DNA from: Chloroflexota bacterium
GTDB lineage: Bacteria; Chloroflexota; Limnocylindria; P2-11E
Direction: 5' to 3'
Assembly: GCA_005882765.1 (NCBI GenBank)
Contig: VBDV01000036.1
Location: forward strand, 1 to 36,539
Length of the DNA stretch: 36,539 nt
Part shown: piece after piece, positions 16,021-24,583 of the stretch
Layout of the letters: every line of letters begins with the position of its first letter
Numbering within the stretch: the first letter of the stretch is position 1
The notes under the pieces: generated by a model
The model's input: only the letters and a program-made list of their open reading frames with translations
What the model was told of the DNA's origin: nothing
The model's database searches: none
Made by a program: the position numbers and the translations under genes

Positions 16021-17166
16021 CTAGTTGTCCGCAAGTAGCCCCTGCGCAATGACCAGTCGCTGTATCTCGCTCGTGCCCTCGTAAATCCGGTAGATACGCG
16101 CGTCGCGGTACGCGCGCTCGATCCAGAGCTCTCGCATGTAACCCATGCCGCCGTGGATCTGAACGGCCCCGTCGGCGATCCGTCCGAGGGCCTCCGTGGC
16201 GAAGAGCTTCGCCTTCGACGCCAGGTCGGTAACTCGCTCGCCGCGGTCGGCGCGTGACGCCACGTCATAGACCATGAGACGGGCGGCATGGACCTCGATG
16301 GCCCCGTCGGCGAGGAGCCATTGGATCGCCTGGTTTGTGCCGATCGGATGTCCAAACTGCGTCCGCGTCTTGGCGTGCGCGACGGACGCCTCCAGGAGGC
16401 GCTGCGCGGCGCCGACCGCGTGCGCCGCGAGACCCATGCGGCCGTAATCGAGCGTGGCGAGAGCGATCGCGAACCCTTTGCCGTCTTCACCGAGGCGCTG
16501 GGACGCTGGAACGCGCATCTCGCGGAAGTAGAGCTGCGCGGTCGTCGAGCCGTGGAGTCCCATCTTCGCGTCGTTGCGGCCGATCTCGAGACCGCTTGTC
16601 GCGCGCTCGACGGCGAATGCCGTGATCCCCTTCGACCCGAGCTTCGGATCGAGCGTCGCGAAGATGACGAACACGTCGGCGATCGGCGCGTTCGTGATGA
16701 AGGTCTTCGCGCCGTCGATGACGTACGAGTCGCCGTCGCGGCGCGCGATCGTCTTGAGGCCACCCGCATCGCTTCCCGCGCCAGGCTCGGAGAGTCCATA
16801 CGCGCCGATCTTCCGCGCCGACAGCAGGTCCGGCAGGTAGCGTTTGCGAAGCGCGTCAGGTCCGCCGATGTCGATCGCGGTGCCGCACAGACCCGCGGAT
16901 CCACCGATGACGTTCCAGAGCGAGGCGTTCGCGCGGGCGAGCTGCTCGACGGCGACGCAGTAACCGAGCTTGCCAAACCCCTGGCCGCCCACGTCCTCGC
17001 TGAACCCGAGACCGAAGAGGCCCATGCCGGCCATCGCGTCGATCACGGAACGCGGAATCTCGTCCTTCGCTTCGATCTCTCGCTCGAGCGGCGCGAGCCG
17101 CTCCTCGACGAACTCGCGGACCGAGCGCTGGAGCATGACGAGGTCGTCAGGCAGGACCGGATCCAT
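16021..17166 (-). CDS. Acyl-CoA dehydrogenase
   Basis: 381 residues from ATG 17166, which overlaps the thioesterase stop by one base (TGATG). FAD-binding motif YGLSEPGAGSD, the RTQFGHPIGTNQ segment and QIHGGMGY are present. The catalytic glutamate is E363 in IYEGTSEIQ. It is a second, clearly different paralogue of the enzyme at 10201-11355; its substrate chain length is not readable. Coupling to a hotdog thioesterase suggests that the pair processes the same acyl-CoA or that the thioesterase relieves trapped CoA. Confidence 0.93.
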   Translation of the reverse strand: MDPVLPDDLVMLQRSVREFVEERLAPLEREIEAKDEIPRSVIDAMAGMGLFGLGFSEDVGGQGFGKLGYCVAVEQLARANASLWNVIGGSAGLCGTAIDIGGPDALRKRYLPDLLSARKIGAYGLSEPGAGSDAGGLKTIARRDGDSYVIDGAKTFITNAPIADVFVIFATLDPKLGSKGITAFAVERATSGLEIGRNDAKMGLHGSTTAQLYFREMRVPASQRLGEDGKGFAIALATLDYGRMGLAAHAVGAAQRLLEASVAHAKTRTQFGHPIGTNQAIQWLLADGAIEVHAARLMVYDVASRADRGERVTDLASKAKLFATEALGRIADGAVQIHGGMGYMRELWIERAYRDARIYRIYEGTSEIQRLVIAQGLLADN

Positions 17167-17582
17167 CAGGCTTCCTTCGCCTTCTCGAGGATCGTGCGGA
17201 GCGCCCCCGGTATGCGGATCGGGCGACCGCTCTTTCGGTCCAGCATCACCTGGATCGTCGAGGCGTCGACGCAGTGCGCCCCATCCGCCCGGTCGATCGC
17301 GTACTCGAAGGTCCAGGACGAGTGTCGGATCTCGCCGATGCGGACCCTGATGTCGTACTCATCATCGAAGCGAAGGGGCGCGTGATAACGGACGCGCGCC
17401 TCGCCGATCGTGAAGTCGACACCCTGCGCGAGCAGGTCGCGCTCGTACACGATGCCGAGCTCGCGGAGATACGCGACACGGCCGACCTCAGCGAAGAGAA
17501 GGTAATTGGCGTAGTAGACGACCGCCTGAAGGTCCGTCTCACCGAAGCGCACCCGCTGGCGATATGCAAACGGAAAATCCAC
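17166..17582 (-). CDS. Acyl-CoA thioesterase, 4-hydroxybenzoyl-CoA thioesterase (hotdog) family
   Basis: 138 residues from GTG 17582, normal for YbgC/4HBT enzymes. The catalytic aspartate D17 is in GETDLQAVVYYANY, the family signature, and the domain continues through TIGEARVRYHAPLRFDDE to a terminal strand. It hydrolyses acyl-CoA to free acid and CoA. It is first in a coupled pair with acyl-CoA dehydrogenase. It is divergent from the YggT gene with a 27-base gap containing a GTTAAC palindrome. Confidence 0.9.
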   Translation of the reverse strand: MDFPFAYRQRVRFGETDLQAVVYYANYLLFAEVGRVAYLRELGIVYERDLLAQGVDFTIGEARVRYHAPLRFDDEYDIRVRIGEIRHSSWTFEYAIDRADGAHCVDASTIQVMLDRKSGRPIRIPGALRTILEKAKEA

Positions 17583-17593
17583 GGCCGCTTGGC

Positions 17594-17603
17594 AGGTTAA
17601 CGA
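17594..17603. promoter_or_regulatory. Possible overlapping divergent -10 boxes around GTTAAC
   Basis: On the minus strand TAACCT ends 11 bases before GTG 17582; on the plus strand TAACGA ends six bases before ATG 17610. The two overlap at the palindrome GTTAAC. Both hexamers are weak matches, so this is a weaker version of the arrangements at 8785 and 10185. Confidence 0.28.
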
Positions 17604-17609
17604 TTTGGC

Positions 17610-18074
17610 ATGCCACCTGCTGCCTCCCTCGGCATGGCTACATCAGCACCACGTGACCACGACACGACCGAACGAGTCGAACGCTACGAGCGCGAACGGA
17701 TCGTCCAGCGTCCCGCGTACACGACGCCGACCGCTTCGAACGTGAACGTCGGGCCGACGACGACGACCGTCGCGCGAAACGACGTGGTGTGGACGGTCAC
17801 CCGCGTCGTCACGCTTCTCTTCACGGTGCTCGAGACGCTGCTGCTGCTCCGGTTCGTTCTGAAGCTCTTCGGCGCGAACGCGAATCAGCCGCTCATTTCG
17901 GGTCTCTACCGCATCACCGAGCCGCTGGTGCGCCCGTTCCAGGGAATCTTCCCGGAGCCGTCGGGTCCCCCCGCCCTCGATCTCGCCGCGCTTCTCGCGG
18001 TCGCGTTCTTCTTCCTGATCGCGGCACTCATCGTCGCGCTCGTTCGCGCGATCACAGTAAACAGAACGGTCTGA
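17610..18074 (+). CDS. YggT-family membrane protein
   Basis: 154 residues from ATG 17610, or 146 from ATG 17634. The first 55 residues are polar, charged and Thr-rich, likely cytoplasmic and disordered. Two hydrophobic helices follow (about residues 60-92 and 125-150). Between them lies the YggT signature: a RFVLKLFGANANQPLIS segment, then YRITEPLVRPFQGIFP. YggT proteins are linked to osmotic response, cell division or membrane complex assembly in various bacteria and plastids; the role here is not known. Transcription likely ends at the hairpin at 18086-18115. Confidence 0.85.
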   Translation: MPPAASLGMATSAPRDHDTTERVERYERERIVQRPAYTTPTASNVNVGPTTTTVARNDVVWTVTRVVTLLFTVLETLLLLRFVLKLFGANANQPLISGLYRITEPLVRPFQGIFPEPSGPPALDLAALLAVAFFFLIAALIVALVRAITVNRTV

Positions 18075-18085
18075 GCATCGTTTGA

Positions 18086-18115
18086 GCGGCGGAGGCACGC
18101 GCGTGCGTGTCTCCG
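18086..18115. terminator. 13-bp hairpin between convergent genes
   Basis: GGCGGAGGCACGC pairs with GCGTGTCTCCGCC (one G-U pair) around a GCGT loop, 12 bases after the YggT stop and before the convergent lipoprotein stop at 18139. No T-tract is present on either side, so it may act as a bidirectional, U-tract-poor terminator. Confidence 0.55.
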
Positions 18116-18138
18116 CCTAGGCGTGCCCGCCTGCGCCC

Positions 18139-19371
18139 CTAGTAGGCAACCGATGCGATCGACACGAGCCTGTCGTAGCCGGTGACGACGAGAAGCACTC
18201 GCTCATTTCGGCCATCCCTCGGCCAGACGCGAATCGTGGAGCCATAGCCCACGGCACGCGACGGGGTGAGATACGCGATCTCCGAGCCGTCGGCGCTCCA
18301 CGTCGCCTGATAGGCCTCCACGGGGATAACGGCGTCCTTCCCCGATGCGATGTCGAGAACGTGAGGACGGCAGCACAGGGCGTTCATCGGCGCCGCCACA
18401 TAGAGAAGCTCATCCGCGGCGGGGTTCCAACGAGGGTCGAGCGCGAGGAGACATTGCTCGCCGGTCCCTGGGCTCGTGACAAGCGTCCGGATCGGCGCCG
18501 AGATCGCGTCCAGGCTGATGAGGCTTCGGGATGCCACACAGCCGAATAGCGCCAGAGCAACGGCCGGCGTCCCGCGCCGAAAGTGAGCGAACGAAGGAGC
18601 TGGGCCGGACTGGACATCGATCGTGCGGATGACCGCGCCGCTCGCGACGTCCACGATCGACACCCTGCCCTGTTGGGGGACGAGCAGATTCATGCCGTCG
18701 ACGGACCATTCGAGCGACTCGGCTTGGGTCAAGAGGCCCAGTTGGTGAACCGCGCCTCCATCCGCGGCGACGGTGGCAATGCTGACATCAGGACCGATCG
18801 CGTTGGGATTCGGCACCGTCAAGAGAAAGGCGAGCCGTGAACCATCGCGGCTCCATGATGGGAAGGTTCCTTTCACGCCGAGCGCTCGCGCTGCTCCGGA
18901 TTCGAGGTCCACGACGACGAGCTGACCATTCACCGCGATCACCATCCGCCGTCCGTCCGGCGAAAACTGTCGGCGCAGGTACGGCGCGTTGTCGATCGGC
19001 GCCTCGGGAATCCCTCCACCCGGCACGACGTAAGCGAATGCGAGTTTGGGCGTGCCGCCTGCGATCGGCACGGCCCAGATCTGGGCTTCAGGCTGCGGCT
19101 GATCGAATGCCTGCTTCGCCGCGAAGATCCAGTTGCCGCTGAGCAGACCCATCGGATTCGTCCGCACCCCCGCTACCGCCGACGGCGCGGCCGCGGACGG
19201 GGACGCTGACGGACTCGGACGAGTCGTCTCCGCAGCCGGCGTCGCGTTCGCGCTGACCGCAGCGGGAGGCGTCGAGCTCGGGCCCGGCAGGTCGGATGCG
19301 CATGCGCAGACGAAGCAAGTGAAGAAGACAGCGAGCGCGCTGGGGGACAGGATCGGGCGGCGACTCGGCAC
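18139..19371 (-). CDS. Lipoprotein with TolB-like beta-propeller
   Basis: 410 residues from GTG 19371. The frame stays open much further upstream, but that extension is antisense to or overlaps the synthetase gene and lacks protein character. The N-terminus is a signal sequence with a lipobox-like FVCAC (Cys about 24), followed by a Ser/Pro/Ala-rich linker (about 25-68). From about residue 75 there are repeated blades with PD40/TolB-type motifs: FSPDGRRMVIAV, SWSRDGSRLAFL, WSVDGMNLLV, WNPAADELLYV, WSADGSEIAYL. Such proteins are surface-attached and often bind partners rather than catalyse. It is the last gene of the long minus-strand array, 62 bases after the acyl-CoA synthetase. Confidence 0.8.
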   Translation of the reverse strand: MPSRRPILSPSALAVFFTCFVCACASDLPGPSSTPPAAVSANATPAAETTRPSPSASPSAAAPSAVAGVRTNPMGLLSGNWIFAAKQAFDQPQPEAQIWAVPIAGGTPKLAFAYVVPGGGIPEAPIDNAPYLRRQFSPDGRRMVIAVNGQLVVVDLESGAARALGVKGTFPSWSRDGSRLAFLLTVPNPNAIGPDVSIATVAADGGAVHQLGLLTQAESLEWSVDGMNLLVPQQGRVSIVDVASGAVIRTIDVQSGPAPSFAHFRRGTPAVALALFGCVASRSLISLDAISAPIRTLVTSPGTGEQCLLALDPRWNPAADELLYVAAPMNALCCRPHVLDIASGKDAVIPVEAYQATWSADGSEIAYLTPSRAVGYGSTIRVWPRDGRNERVLLVVTGYDRLVSIASVAY

Positions 19372-19433
19372 GGGTTCACGATGCGACAGTGATTGGGGGA
19401 TCAGGTGAGGGAGCGGTGACAGCCGCAGCCGGT

Positions 19434-21371
19434 TCAGCCGCGGAGCCGAGCGATCTCCTCGATTGCCGCGGGGTTCTCCAGCGAGCTCAAGTCGCCGAGG
19501 TCCTGCTTTCCGAGGTACGCACCGCGGATCACGCGGCGCAGGATCTTCGCGTTGCGCGTCTTCGGCAGCTGCGTCACGAAGCGGACGGCCTCCGGACGTA
19601 GCGGTTTGCCGAGGATTTCGGCGACCTTGTCCTGGACGGAACGAGCGAGCTCGGGCGTCGGCGCATGCAGCGGGCGCGGCACCACGAAGACGACGATGGC
19701 CTCGCCCTTGATCTCGTGCGGCACGCCGATCGCTGCCGCTTCCGACACGGCGGGGTGTGCGACGGCCGCGGACTCGACCTCCGCAGGACCGACGCGCTTG
19801 CCCGCGATCTTGAGGGTGTCGTCGCTGCGCCCTTCGATGTACCAGTAGCCCTCGTCGTCGATGCGCGCCCAGTCGCCGTGGACCCAGGTGTTCGCCAGGC
19901 GAGACCAGTAGGTCTGGAAGTAGCGGCCCTCCTCTGTCGGCGGATCGCGCCAGAAACCGCGCGTCATGCCCGGCCAGGGTTTGCGAATGACGAGCTCGCC
20001 GACGGCCCCGCGCACGGAGCGGCCGCGATCGTCGACGACGTCCGCGTCCATTCCCGGGCACGGCCCGGTGAACGAGCCCGGCTGGATCGACGTCCAGGTG
20101 GTGCAGCCGACGATGCCGCCGGAGATCTCCGTGCCGCCCGAGTAGTTGATGACCGGGCAGCGCGAGTCGCCGACGTTCCGGAAGTACCACCACCACGGAT
20201 CGGGGTTCCACGGCTCGCCGGTCGATCCAAGGACGAAGAGCGACGAGCGGTCCTTCGCGCGGACCGGTTCCTCACCGGAGCGCATCAGGCCGCGGATTGC
20301 GGTCGGCGAGATCCCGAGGTGCGTCACGCGGTGGCGCTCGACGAGAGACCACATCCGCGACGCGTCAGGGAAGTCGGGTGTCCCGTCGTACAGGACGATG
20401 GTCGCTCCGAGCATGAGCCCACCCGCGATGAGCCACGGACCCATCATCCAGCCGATGTCGGTCGACCATAGGATCACGTCTCGCTCCTGAAGGTCGAAGC
20501 AGTGCGCGAGGTCCTGCGCCGCCTTCACCGGGAAACCGCCGTGCACGTGCTGGGCGCCCTTCGGCTTGCCGGTCGTCCCTGAGGTGTAGATGACCATGAA
20601 GGGGTCCTCGGCGGAGGTGTCGGCGAAATCGAGCACCGCGCCGACGTGCGTGACATCAGACCAGGCGACGTCGCGGCCGCGTTTCGGATACGCCCGGCCC
20701 ACGCGATCGACGACGACCACGGTCCCGACGGATGGCGCGCCGTCCGCCGCCTCGTCGGCGACCTCCTTCATCTTGACAACCTGACCGCGACGGTAGAAGC
20801 CGTCGGCGCAGACGAGGACCTTCGCCTCGGCATCGCGCAGCCGACCGGCGATCGCCTCCGCGCCGTAGCCGGAGAAGATGGGTATGAACACGGCCCCGAT
20901 CGCTCCGATCGCGAGGACCGCCACCGCGCACTCCACGGTCAGCGGGAGGAAGACGGCGACGCGATCGCCGTGCTTCACGCCGAGCGACCGCAGCCCGGCG
21001 GCGAAGCTCGCGACCTGATCGGAGAGCTCGCGGTAGGTGAGCGTGCGGACCGTGCCCTCCTCTGCCTCGGCGATGACCGCGACGCGGTCGCCGTCGTGGC
21101 GCAGGGCCGTCGCGACGTAGTTCATCCGCCCGCCGGTCCACCACGTCGTCCAGGGCAGCCCGCGCGAGGTGTCGAGCACGTGCGTGTACGGCGTTCGCCA
21201 GGCGATGCGCAGGTCGCGTTCGGTCGCGGCCCAGAATCCGTCGAGGTCTTCCGTCGACCAGCGCAGGAGCGCGGCGTAATCCGCGCAGCCGTTCTTCACT
21301 GCGAACGCGCGCAGTCGGCTGCGGTCGAGGTACGCGGCGCTCGGCGTCCACGCTGCCGGCATGGTCGTCAC
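19434..21371 (-). CDS. Acs-like acyl-CoA synthetase (AMP-forming)
   Basis: 645 residues from GTG 21371, which overlaps the upstream stop as GTGA; ATG 21362 is an alternative with a TAACGT box seven bases upstream. It has the adenylate-forming P-loop YTSGTTGKPKG (about 262-272), a GRSDDTLKIAGKRVGPAEVE hinge segment, and the C-terminal PKTRNAKILRR with lysine at position 609. In Salmonella Acs the corresponding lysine (K609, general knowledge) is switched off by acetylation. Length and overall pattern match acetyl/propionyl-CoA synthetases, but the Acs pocket motif WWQTETG is replaced by YSGGTEISGG, so the preferred acid may not be acetate. An AcuC-like deacetylase is encoded in the same array. 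Confidence 0.9.
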   Translation of the reverse strand: MTTMPAAWTPSAAYLDRSRLRAFAVKNGCADYAALLRWSTEDLDGFWAATERDLRIAWRTPYTHVLDTSRGLPWTTWWTGGRMNYVATALRHDGDRVAVIAEAEEGTVRTLTYRELSDQVASFAAGLRSLGVKHGDRVAVFLPLTVECAVAVLAIGAIGAVFIPIFSGYGAEAIAGRLRDAEAKVLVCADGFYRRGQVVKMKEVADEAADGAPSVGTVVVVDRVGRAYPKRGRDVAWSDVTHVGAVLDFADTSAEDPFMVIYTSGTTGKPKGAQHVHGGFPVKAAQDLAHCFDLQERDVILWSTDIGWMMGPWLIAGGLMLGATIVLYDGTPDFPDASRMWSLVERHRVTHLGISPTAIRGLMRSGEEPVRAKDRSSLFVLGSTGEPWNPDPWWWYFRNVGDSRCPVINYSGGTEISGGIVGCTTWTSIQPGSFTGPCPGMDADVVDDRGRSVRGAVGELVIRKPWPGMTRGFWRDPPTEEGRYFQTYWSRLANTWVHGDWARIDDEGYWYIEGRSDDTLKIAGKRVGPAEVESAAVAHPAVSEAAAIGVPHEIKGEAIVVFVVPRPLHAPTPELARSVQDKVAEILGKPLRPEAVRFVTQLPKTRNAKILRRVIRGAYLGKQDLGDLSSLENPAAIEEIARLRG

Positions 21372-22486
21372 GTTAGCGTGGCCTCGCGACCGAAGAAACG
21401 GCCGATCCGCTCAACCTCGATCTCGAGGGCCCGGCGGTGCGCCGAGCTCAGCTTGCCGGCCGGCCGCACACCGATCTCGATCCGCCCGCCACGATCGCGG
21501 CGGTCCCACACGCCGCGCACGATCCCATCGATCAGGAGCACCGGGACACCCACGACTCCTTCCCATTGACCGCGCTTGTACGACCGGATCCGGGTTTGCG
21601 CCGCCTCGTCGACGATCGTGTCACGCGGATGCGAGCCGATGACGTAACAGTCGTACTGGGCGAGGAGACGCACCGCCGACGAGCGCCGCTCCGATGCGTT
21701 CCGCGCGCGCGACAGCATCCAGGCCTTGCGCCCCTCGATCGTGACCGCGGCCGTCTCGGGCTCGAGCGATCGCAGATGAGGGAGCAGGGCCGCGGGTTTC
21801 ATCCCGAACCACCGTGCCATCCCGTCGAGCGTGGTCGGCCCGTACGCCCGAAGAAAGCGGAGGAAGAGCTCGCGCTGGGCTTCCTCCGAATCGAGGCGCG
21901 GCCATTTGGGAACCCAACGGTCCGCGCGAACAAAGGTCACGTTCGGGCCGACGGACGGACCGAAGCACATCTTGCCCATGTACATGAGCGGGGCCAGCAG
22001 CTCGCCCCAACCGGAGCTGATCTTTGACCGGAACTTCGCGCCAAGGCGGGTCACGACTGCGTCGGCTATCTCGGCGCGGGTGGACCCATTCTCTCCGAGC
22101 ACATCGTGCACGGTGTCGAAGATGACCCTTGTGTCTTTCGCGGTGAGCTGCTCGCGTTCGAGCCACTCCTTCGATTCCCAGTAGCGACGAGTGCCGAGCG
22201 CCGCCATCCAGAGCGGGAGGTCGTCGGCCGGGATGACGTGGATCGTGCCGCGGACGGTCCATGCGCGAACGAGCGTCTTCTTCACCCAGAGCGCGTCCCT
22301 CACCGACTCCTGGGTCGCGCCGACAACGCGCGCCGAAAGCGCGAGCTCCGCCGCCGAGAGGAGCTGCGCCTGGAGACCACAGACGTCGCGGACGACATCG
22401 ATGAGGCGTGCCTTTGGTGCCGGCGTCACCAGGTGACTGCGCGCGAGGCGTCGCTCGCGCGCATCGGCCCACGTCAGGTCGGTCAA
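21368..22486 (-). CDS. AlkZ-like winged-helix DNA glycosylase (HTH_42 family)
   Basis: 372 residues, starting at TTG 22486, which overlaps the previous stop as TTGA. It belongs to the winged helix DNA-binding domain family once annotated DUF1006/YcaQ: ALWVKKTLVRAWTVRGTIHVIP, DLPLWMAALG and a C-terminal IDGIVRGVWDRR region are typical. The QxQ motif (Q39-A-Q41) matches the catalytic QxQ described for AlkZ, which unhooks interstrand crosslinks or alkylated bases; YcaQ/AlkX enzymes carry QxD. Substrate specificity cannot be inferred further. Its place next to thyA, folA and a deacetylase gives a DNA-maintenance flavour to the operon. Confidence 0.85.
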   Translation of the reverse strand: MTDLTWADARERRLARSHLVTPAPKARLIDVVRDVCGLQAQLLSAAELALSARVVGATQESVRDALWVKKTLVRAWTVRGTIHVIPADDLPLWMAALGTRRYWESKEWLEREQLTAKDTRVIFDTVHDVLGENGSTRAEIADAVVTRLGAKFRSKISSGWGELLAPLMYMGKMCFGPSVGPNVTFVRADRWVPKWPRLDSEEAQRELFLRFLRAYGPTTLDGMARWFGMKPAALLPHLRSLEPETAAVTIEGRKAWMLSRARNASERRSSAVRLLAQYDCYVIGSHPRDTIVDEAAQTRIRSYKRGQWEGVVGVPVLLIDGIVRGVWDRRDRGGRIEIGVRPAGKLSSAHRRALEIEVERIGRFFGREATLT

Positions 22487-22818
22487 GTCAACGGGACCGG
22501 GTCGATCAGCCAGTCGAGATGCAGCCACACCACACGGGAGTAGCGCCAGACGAACGGCACGATTGCGAGGAAGAGAACGTCCGCGACGACGAGGGCGATG
22601 AGGATGTCCCAGCCGCTCGCGAGCCAGACCGCGAGGACGAGAAGAGCGAGCACGGGAATCCCGAGCGCGTAACTCGCGACCATCGCGCCGGTCCAGTACC
22701 CCGTCTCGCGCTCGAACCGCAGGCCGCAGACCGGACAGGGCTCGTTCATCGAGAACGCACCGCGCCACACGTGACCGGAGAGGCACCTCGGGCAACGGCA
22801 CCGCACGATGGCCCACAC
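22483..22818 (-). CDS. DUF983-like membrane protein with zinc ribbon
   Basis: 111 residues from GTG 22818 (GTG 22806 possible). A cytoplasmic zinc ribbon CPRC (C9, C12) and CPVC (C28, C31) precedes GYWTGAMV and two membrane helices (about 45-65 and 68-92), the layout of DUF983 proteins. DUF983 proteins have no settled function. It sits 11 bases after the Yip1-like gene and overlaps the AlkZ-like gene, so all three are likely co-translated. Confidence 0.78.
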   Translation of the reverse strand: MWAIVRCRCPRCLSGHVWRGAFSMNEPCPVCGLRFERETGYWTGAMVASYALGIPVLALLVLAVWLASGWDILIALVVADVLFLAIVPFVWRYSRVVWLHLDWLIDPVPLT

Positions 22819-22829
22819 CCGGCGCACGT

Positions 22830-23498
22830 CTAGAAGTACTGCAGGATGGCCGCCGCCACAACGATCGCGACGAGGAGCACCGCGATGAGGATCAGCGGCA
22901 GCAGGTAGAACGCGAGCCCGCCGATGAGGAAGATCGCGAGAGCTTGATCCCCCGATACGCCGTAGTGCAGCGTGATCGCGCGATGAACGACGAGCGCGAA
23001 CCACACGAGCATCGCGACGCTCACCGCGTCGGCGATCCCGGTGAATGGCCCTCCCGCGAACACGATGCCGGCAAGGGACGTGGGCGCCTGATAGACGAGC
23101 TCGGCGTAGCCGAAGAGGACGAGCAGCGGCAGGTAGGGTCGGCCGCGGACTCCGCGAAACCGCGCGGCAGCGTGGATCGCGCTCGAGCCGAGGAGCCAGA
23201 GAAAGATCGGCGTGATGGCCGCCGCGACGACGAGCGCGTCGAATGATCGCTGCAGCACGTACACCAGCACCGCCGTGCGCTCGACGCCGATCGCCACGAG
23301 AAGCGTGTCGACGATCGCGCTGCGCGTAGATCCGAACACGATGTCGTCGACGTGGACGGTCTGCGAAAGCCGATAGGCAGAAACGGTCGAGAACACCATC
23401 GCGATCGGGACGCAGGCGAGGCCCCAGAACGTTCCCGCACCAAGCGCCCACGCCGCGAAGGCCTTCGGTCGCCAGCGATCGGCGACCGTCGCGATCAT
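22830..23498 (-). CDS. Yip1-like polytopic membrane protein
   Basis: 222 residues from ATG 23498, overlapping the deacetylase stop as ATGA. About five hydrophobic helices (roughly 17-38, 65-80, 88-108, 122-150, 160-222). The combination of a YAELVYQAPTSLAG segment and ALVVHRAITLHYGVSGDQALAIFLIG is typical of the bacterial Yip1 domain. No enzymatic motif is present. Bacterial Yip1 proteins have no defined function. Confidence 0.75.
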   Translation of the reverse strand: MIATVADRWRPKAFAAWALGAGTFWGLACVPIAMVFSTVSAYRLSQTVHVDDIVFGSTRSAIVDTLLVAIGVERTAVLVYVLQRSFDALVVAAAITPIFLWLLGSSAIHAAARFRGVRGRPYLPLLVLFGYAELVYQAPTSLAGIVFAGGPFTGIADAVSVAMLVWFALVVHRAITLHYGVSGDQALAIFLIGGLAFYLLPLILIAVLLVAIVVAAAILQYF

Positions 23499-24583
23499 CT
23501 GAACGCTGCGGCCAGCGCTTCGCTCGTGGCTTGGTCGGTCGCGGTGTCGACCGCGGTCCGCGCACGGCCGCCAAGGACGGGCGGATCGTCATCGTGCAGG
23601 GCCTCCGGCACCGGAGCGCCCAGCATGATCAGGTACTCCATCGACCACGTTCGGCGCACGGCATCGAGGTCGTACCCGCCCCCACCCATCGCGATCCAGG
23701 GATACGGCGTCGACGCGAACCAGCGGACCACGTGCTCGCGAGCGTGCGTCGAGAGCTGGAGATCGGTGAGCGGGTCGGTGAAGTGCGGGTCGATGCCCTG
23801 CTGCGTCACGAGGATGTCCGGCCGGAAGCGTTCGAGGAGAAGCGGGACGACCTCGTCGAACGCGCGCATGTACGCGAGGTCGTCGGTGTACGGCGGGAGC
23901 GCGACATTGATGCTGTATCCCGCGCCGTTGCCGGTGCCGCGCTCGTCCGCGGAGCCGGTGCCGGGGAAGAACGGCCGGCCGAGCCGGGGGATGATCCCGT
24001 ACTCGTGCAGCGAGATCGTGAGCACCTGATCGGTGTCGTAGAACGCAGCCTGCACACCGTCGCCGTGGTGGGCGTCGATGTCGACGTACGCGATCTTCAT
24101 CCCGCGGTCGGCGAGGGCGCCGCAGACGATCGCGGGGTCGTTGTAGATGCAGAATCCCGACGCGTTCCGGCGCATCGCATGGTGCAGCCCGCCTGCGCCG
24201 TTGAACGCCACCCGCGCCTTCCCTGCGATCACGTCCTCCATGGCGACGAGCGAAGCGCCGGTGGTGAGGAGCGATGCTTCGTGCATCCCGGCGAACGGCG
24301 GAGTGTCGCCCCACGCGGAGAGGCCCCACGCCGAGTAGTCGAGGTCGGGATCGGCTGAGGCCTGGGCGATCGCGTCGACGTACGCCGGGTCGTGGATCCG
24401 CTCGAGCTCGGGGCGCGTCGCGAGCCTCGGTTGCAGGAGTCGCGCGTTCGGATTCCGGAACGCGCCGAGCCGCTCGAGGGTGTCGTGCACACCCTGCAGG
24501 CGCCAGGGCTTGAGCGGATGGTCGCTTCGGTACACATGCGACGCCAGGCGCGGGTCCCACACAAAGCCGGCGGGAGCGCTCAC
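23495..24583 (-). CDS. AcuC-like class I histone-deacetylase-family enzyme
   Basis: 362 residues from GTG 24583, overlapping the folA stop as GTGA. Active-site elements of zinc-dependent deacetylases are intact: the H134-H135 pair in GGLHHAM, YVDIDAHHGDGVQ with likely zinc ligands D170 and H172, third zinc ligand D265 in QQGIDPHFTDPL, and the transition-state tyrosine Y304 in GGGGYD. Bacterial relatives include AcuC, which removes acetyl groups from acetyl-CoA synthetase in Bacillus, and acetylpolyamine amidohydrolases. An Acs-like gene with a modifiable lysine lies three genes downstream in the same array, which favours the AcuC role. Confidence 0.92.
   Translation of the reverse strand: MSAPAGFVWDPRLASHVYRSDHPLKPWRLQGVHDTLERLGAFRNPNARLLQPRLATRPELERIHDPAYVDAIAQASADPDLDYSAWGLSAWGDTPPFAGMHEASLLTTGASLVAMEDVIAGKARVAFNGAGGLHHAMRRNASGFCIYNDPAIVCGALADRGMKIAYVDIDAHHGDGVQAAFYDTDQVLTISLHEYGIIPRLGRPFFPGTGSADERGTGNGAGYSINVALPPYTDDLAYMRAFDEVVPLLLERFRPDILVTQQGIDPHFTDPLTDLQLSTHAREHVVRWFASTPYPWIAMGGGGYDLDAVRRTWSMEYLIMLGAPVPEALHDDDPPVLGGRARTAVDTATDQATSEALAAAFR

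Noticed and set aside
19372-20211. N-terminal extension of the TolB-like lipoprotein to about 690 residues
   Set aside because: The extension lies within the acyl-CoA synthetase gene on the same strand in a different frame, and the lipoprotein has its own signal sequence starting at GTG 19371.
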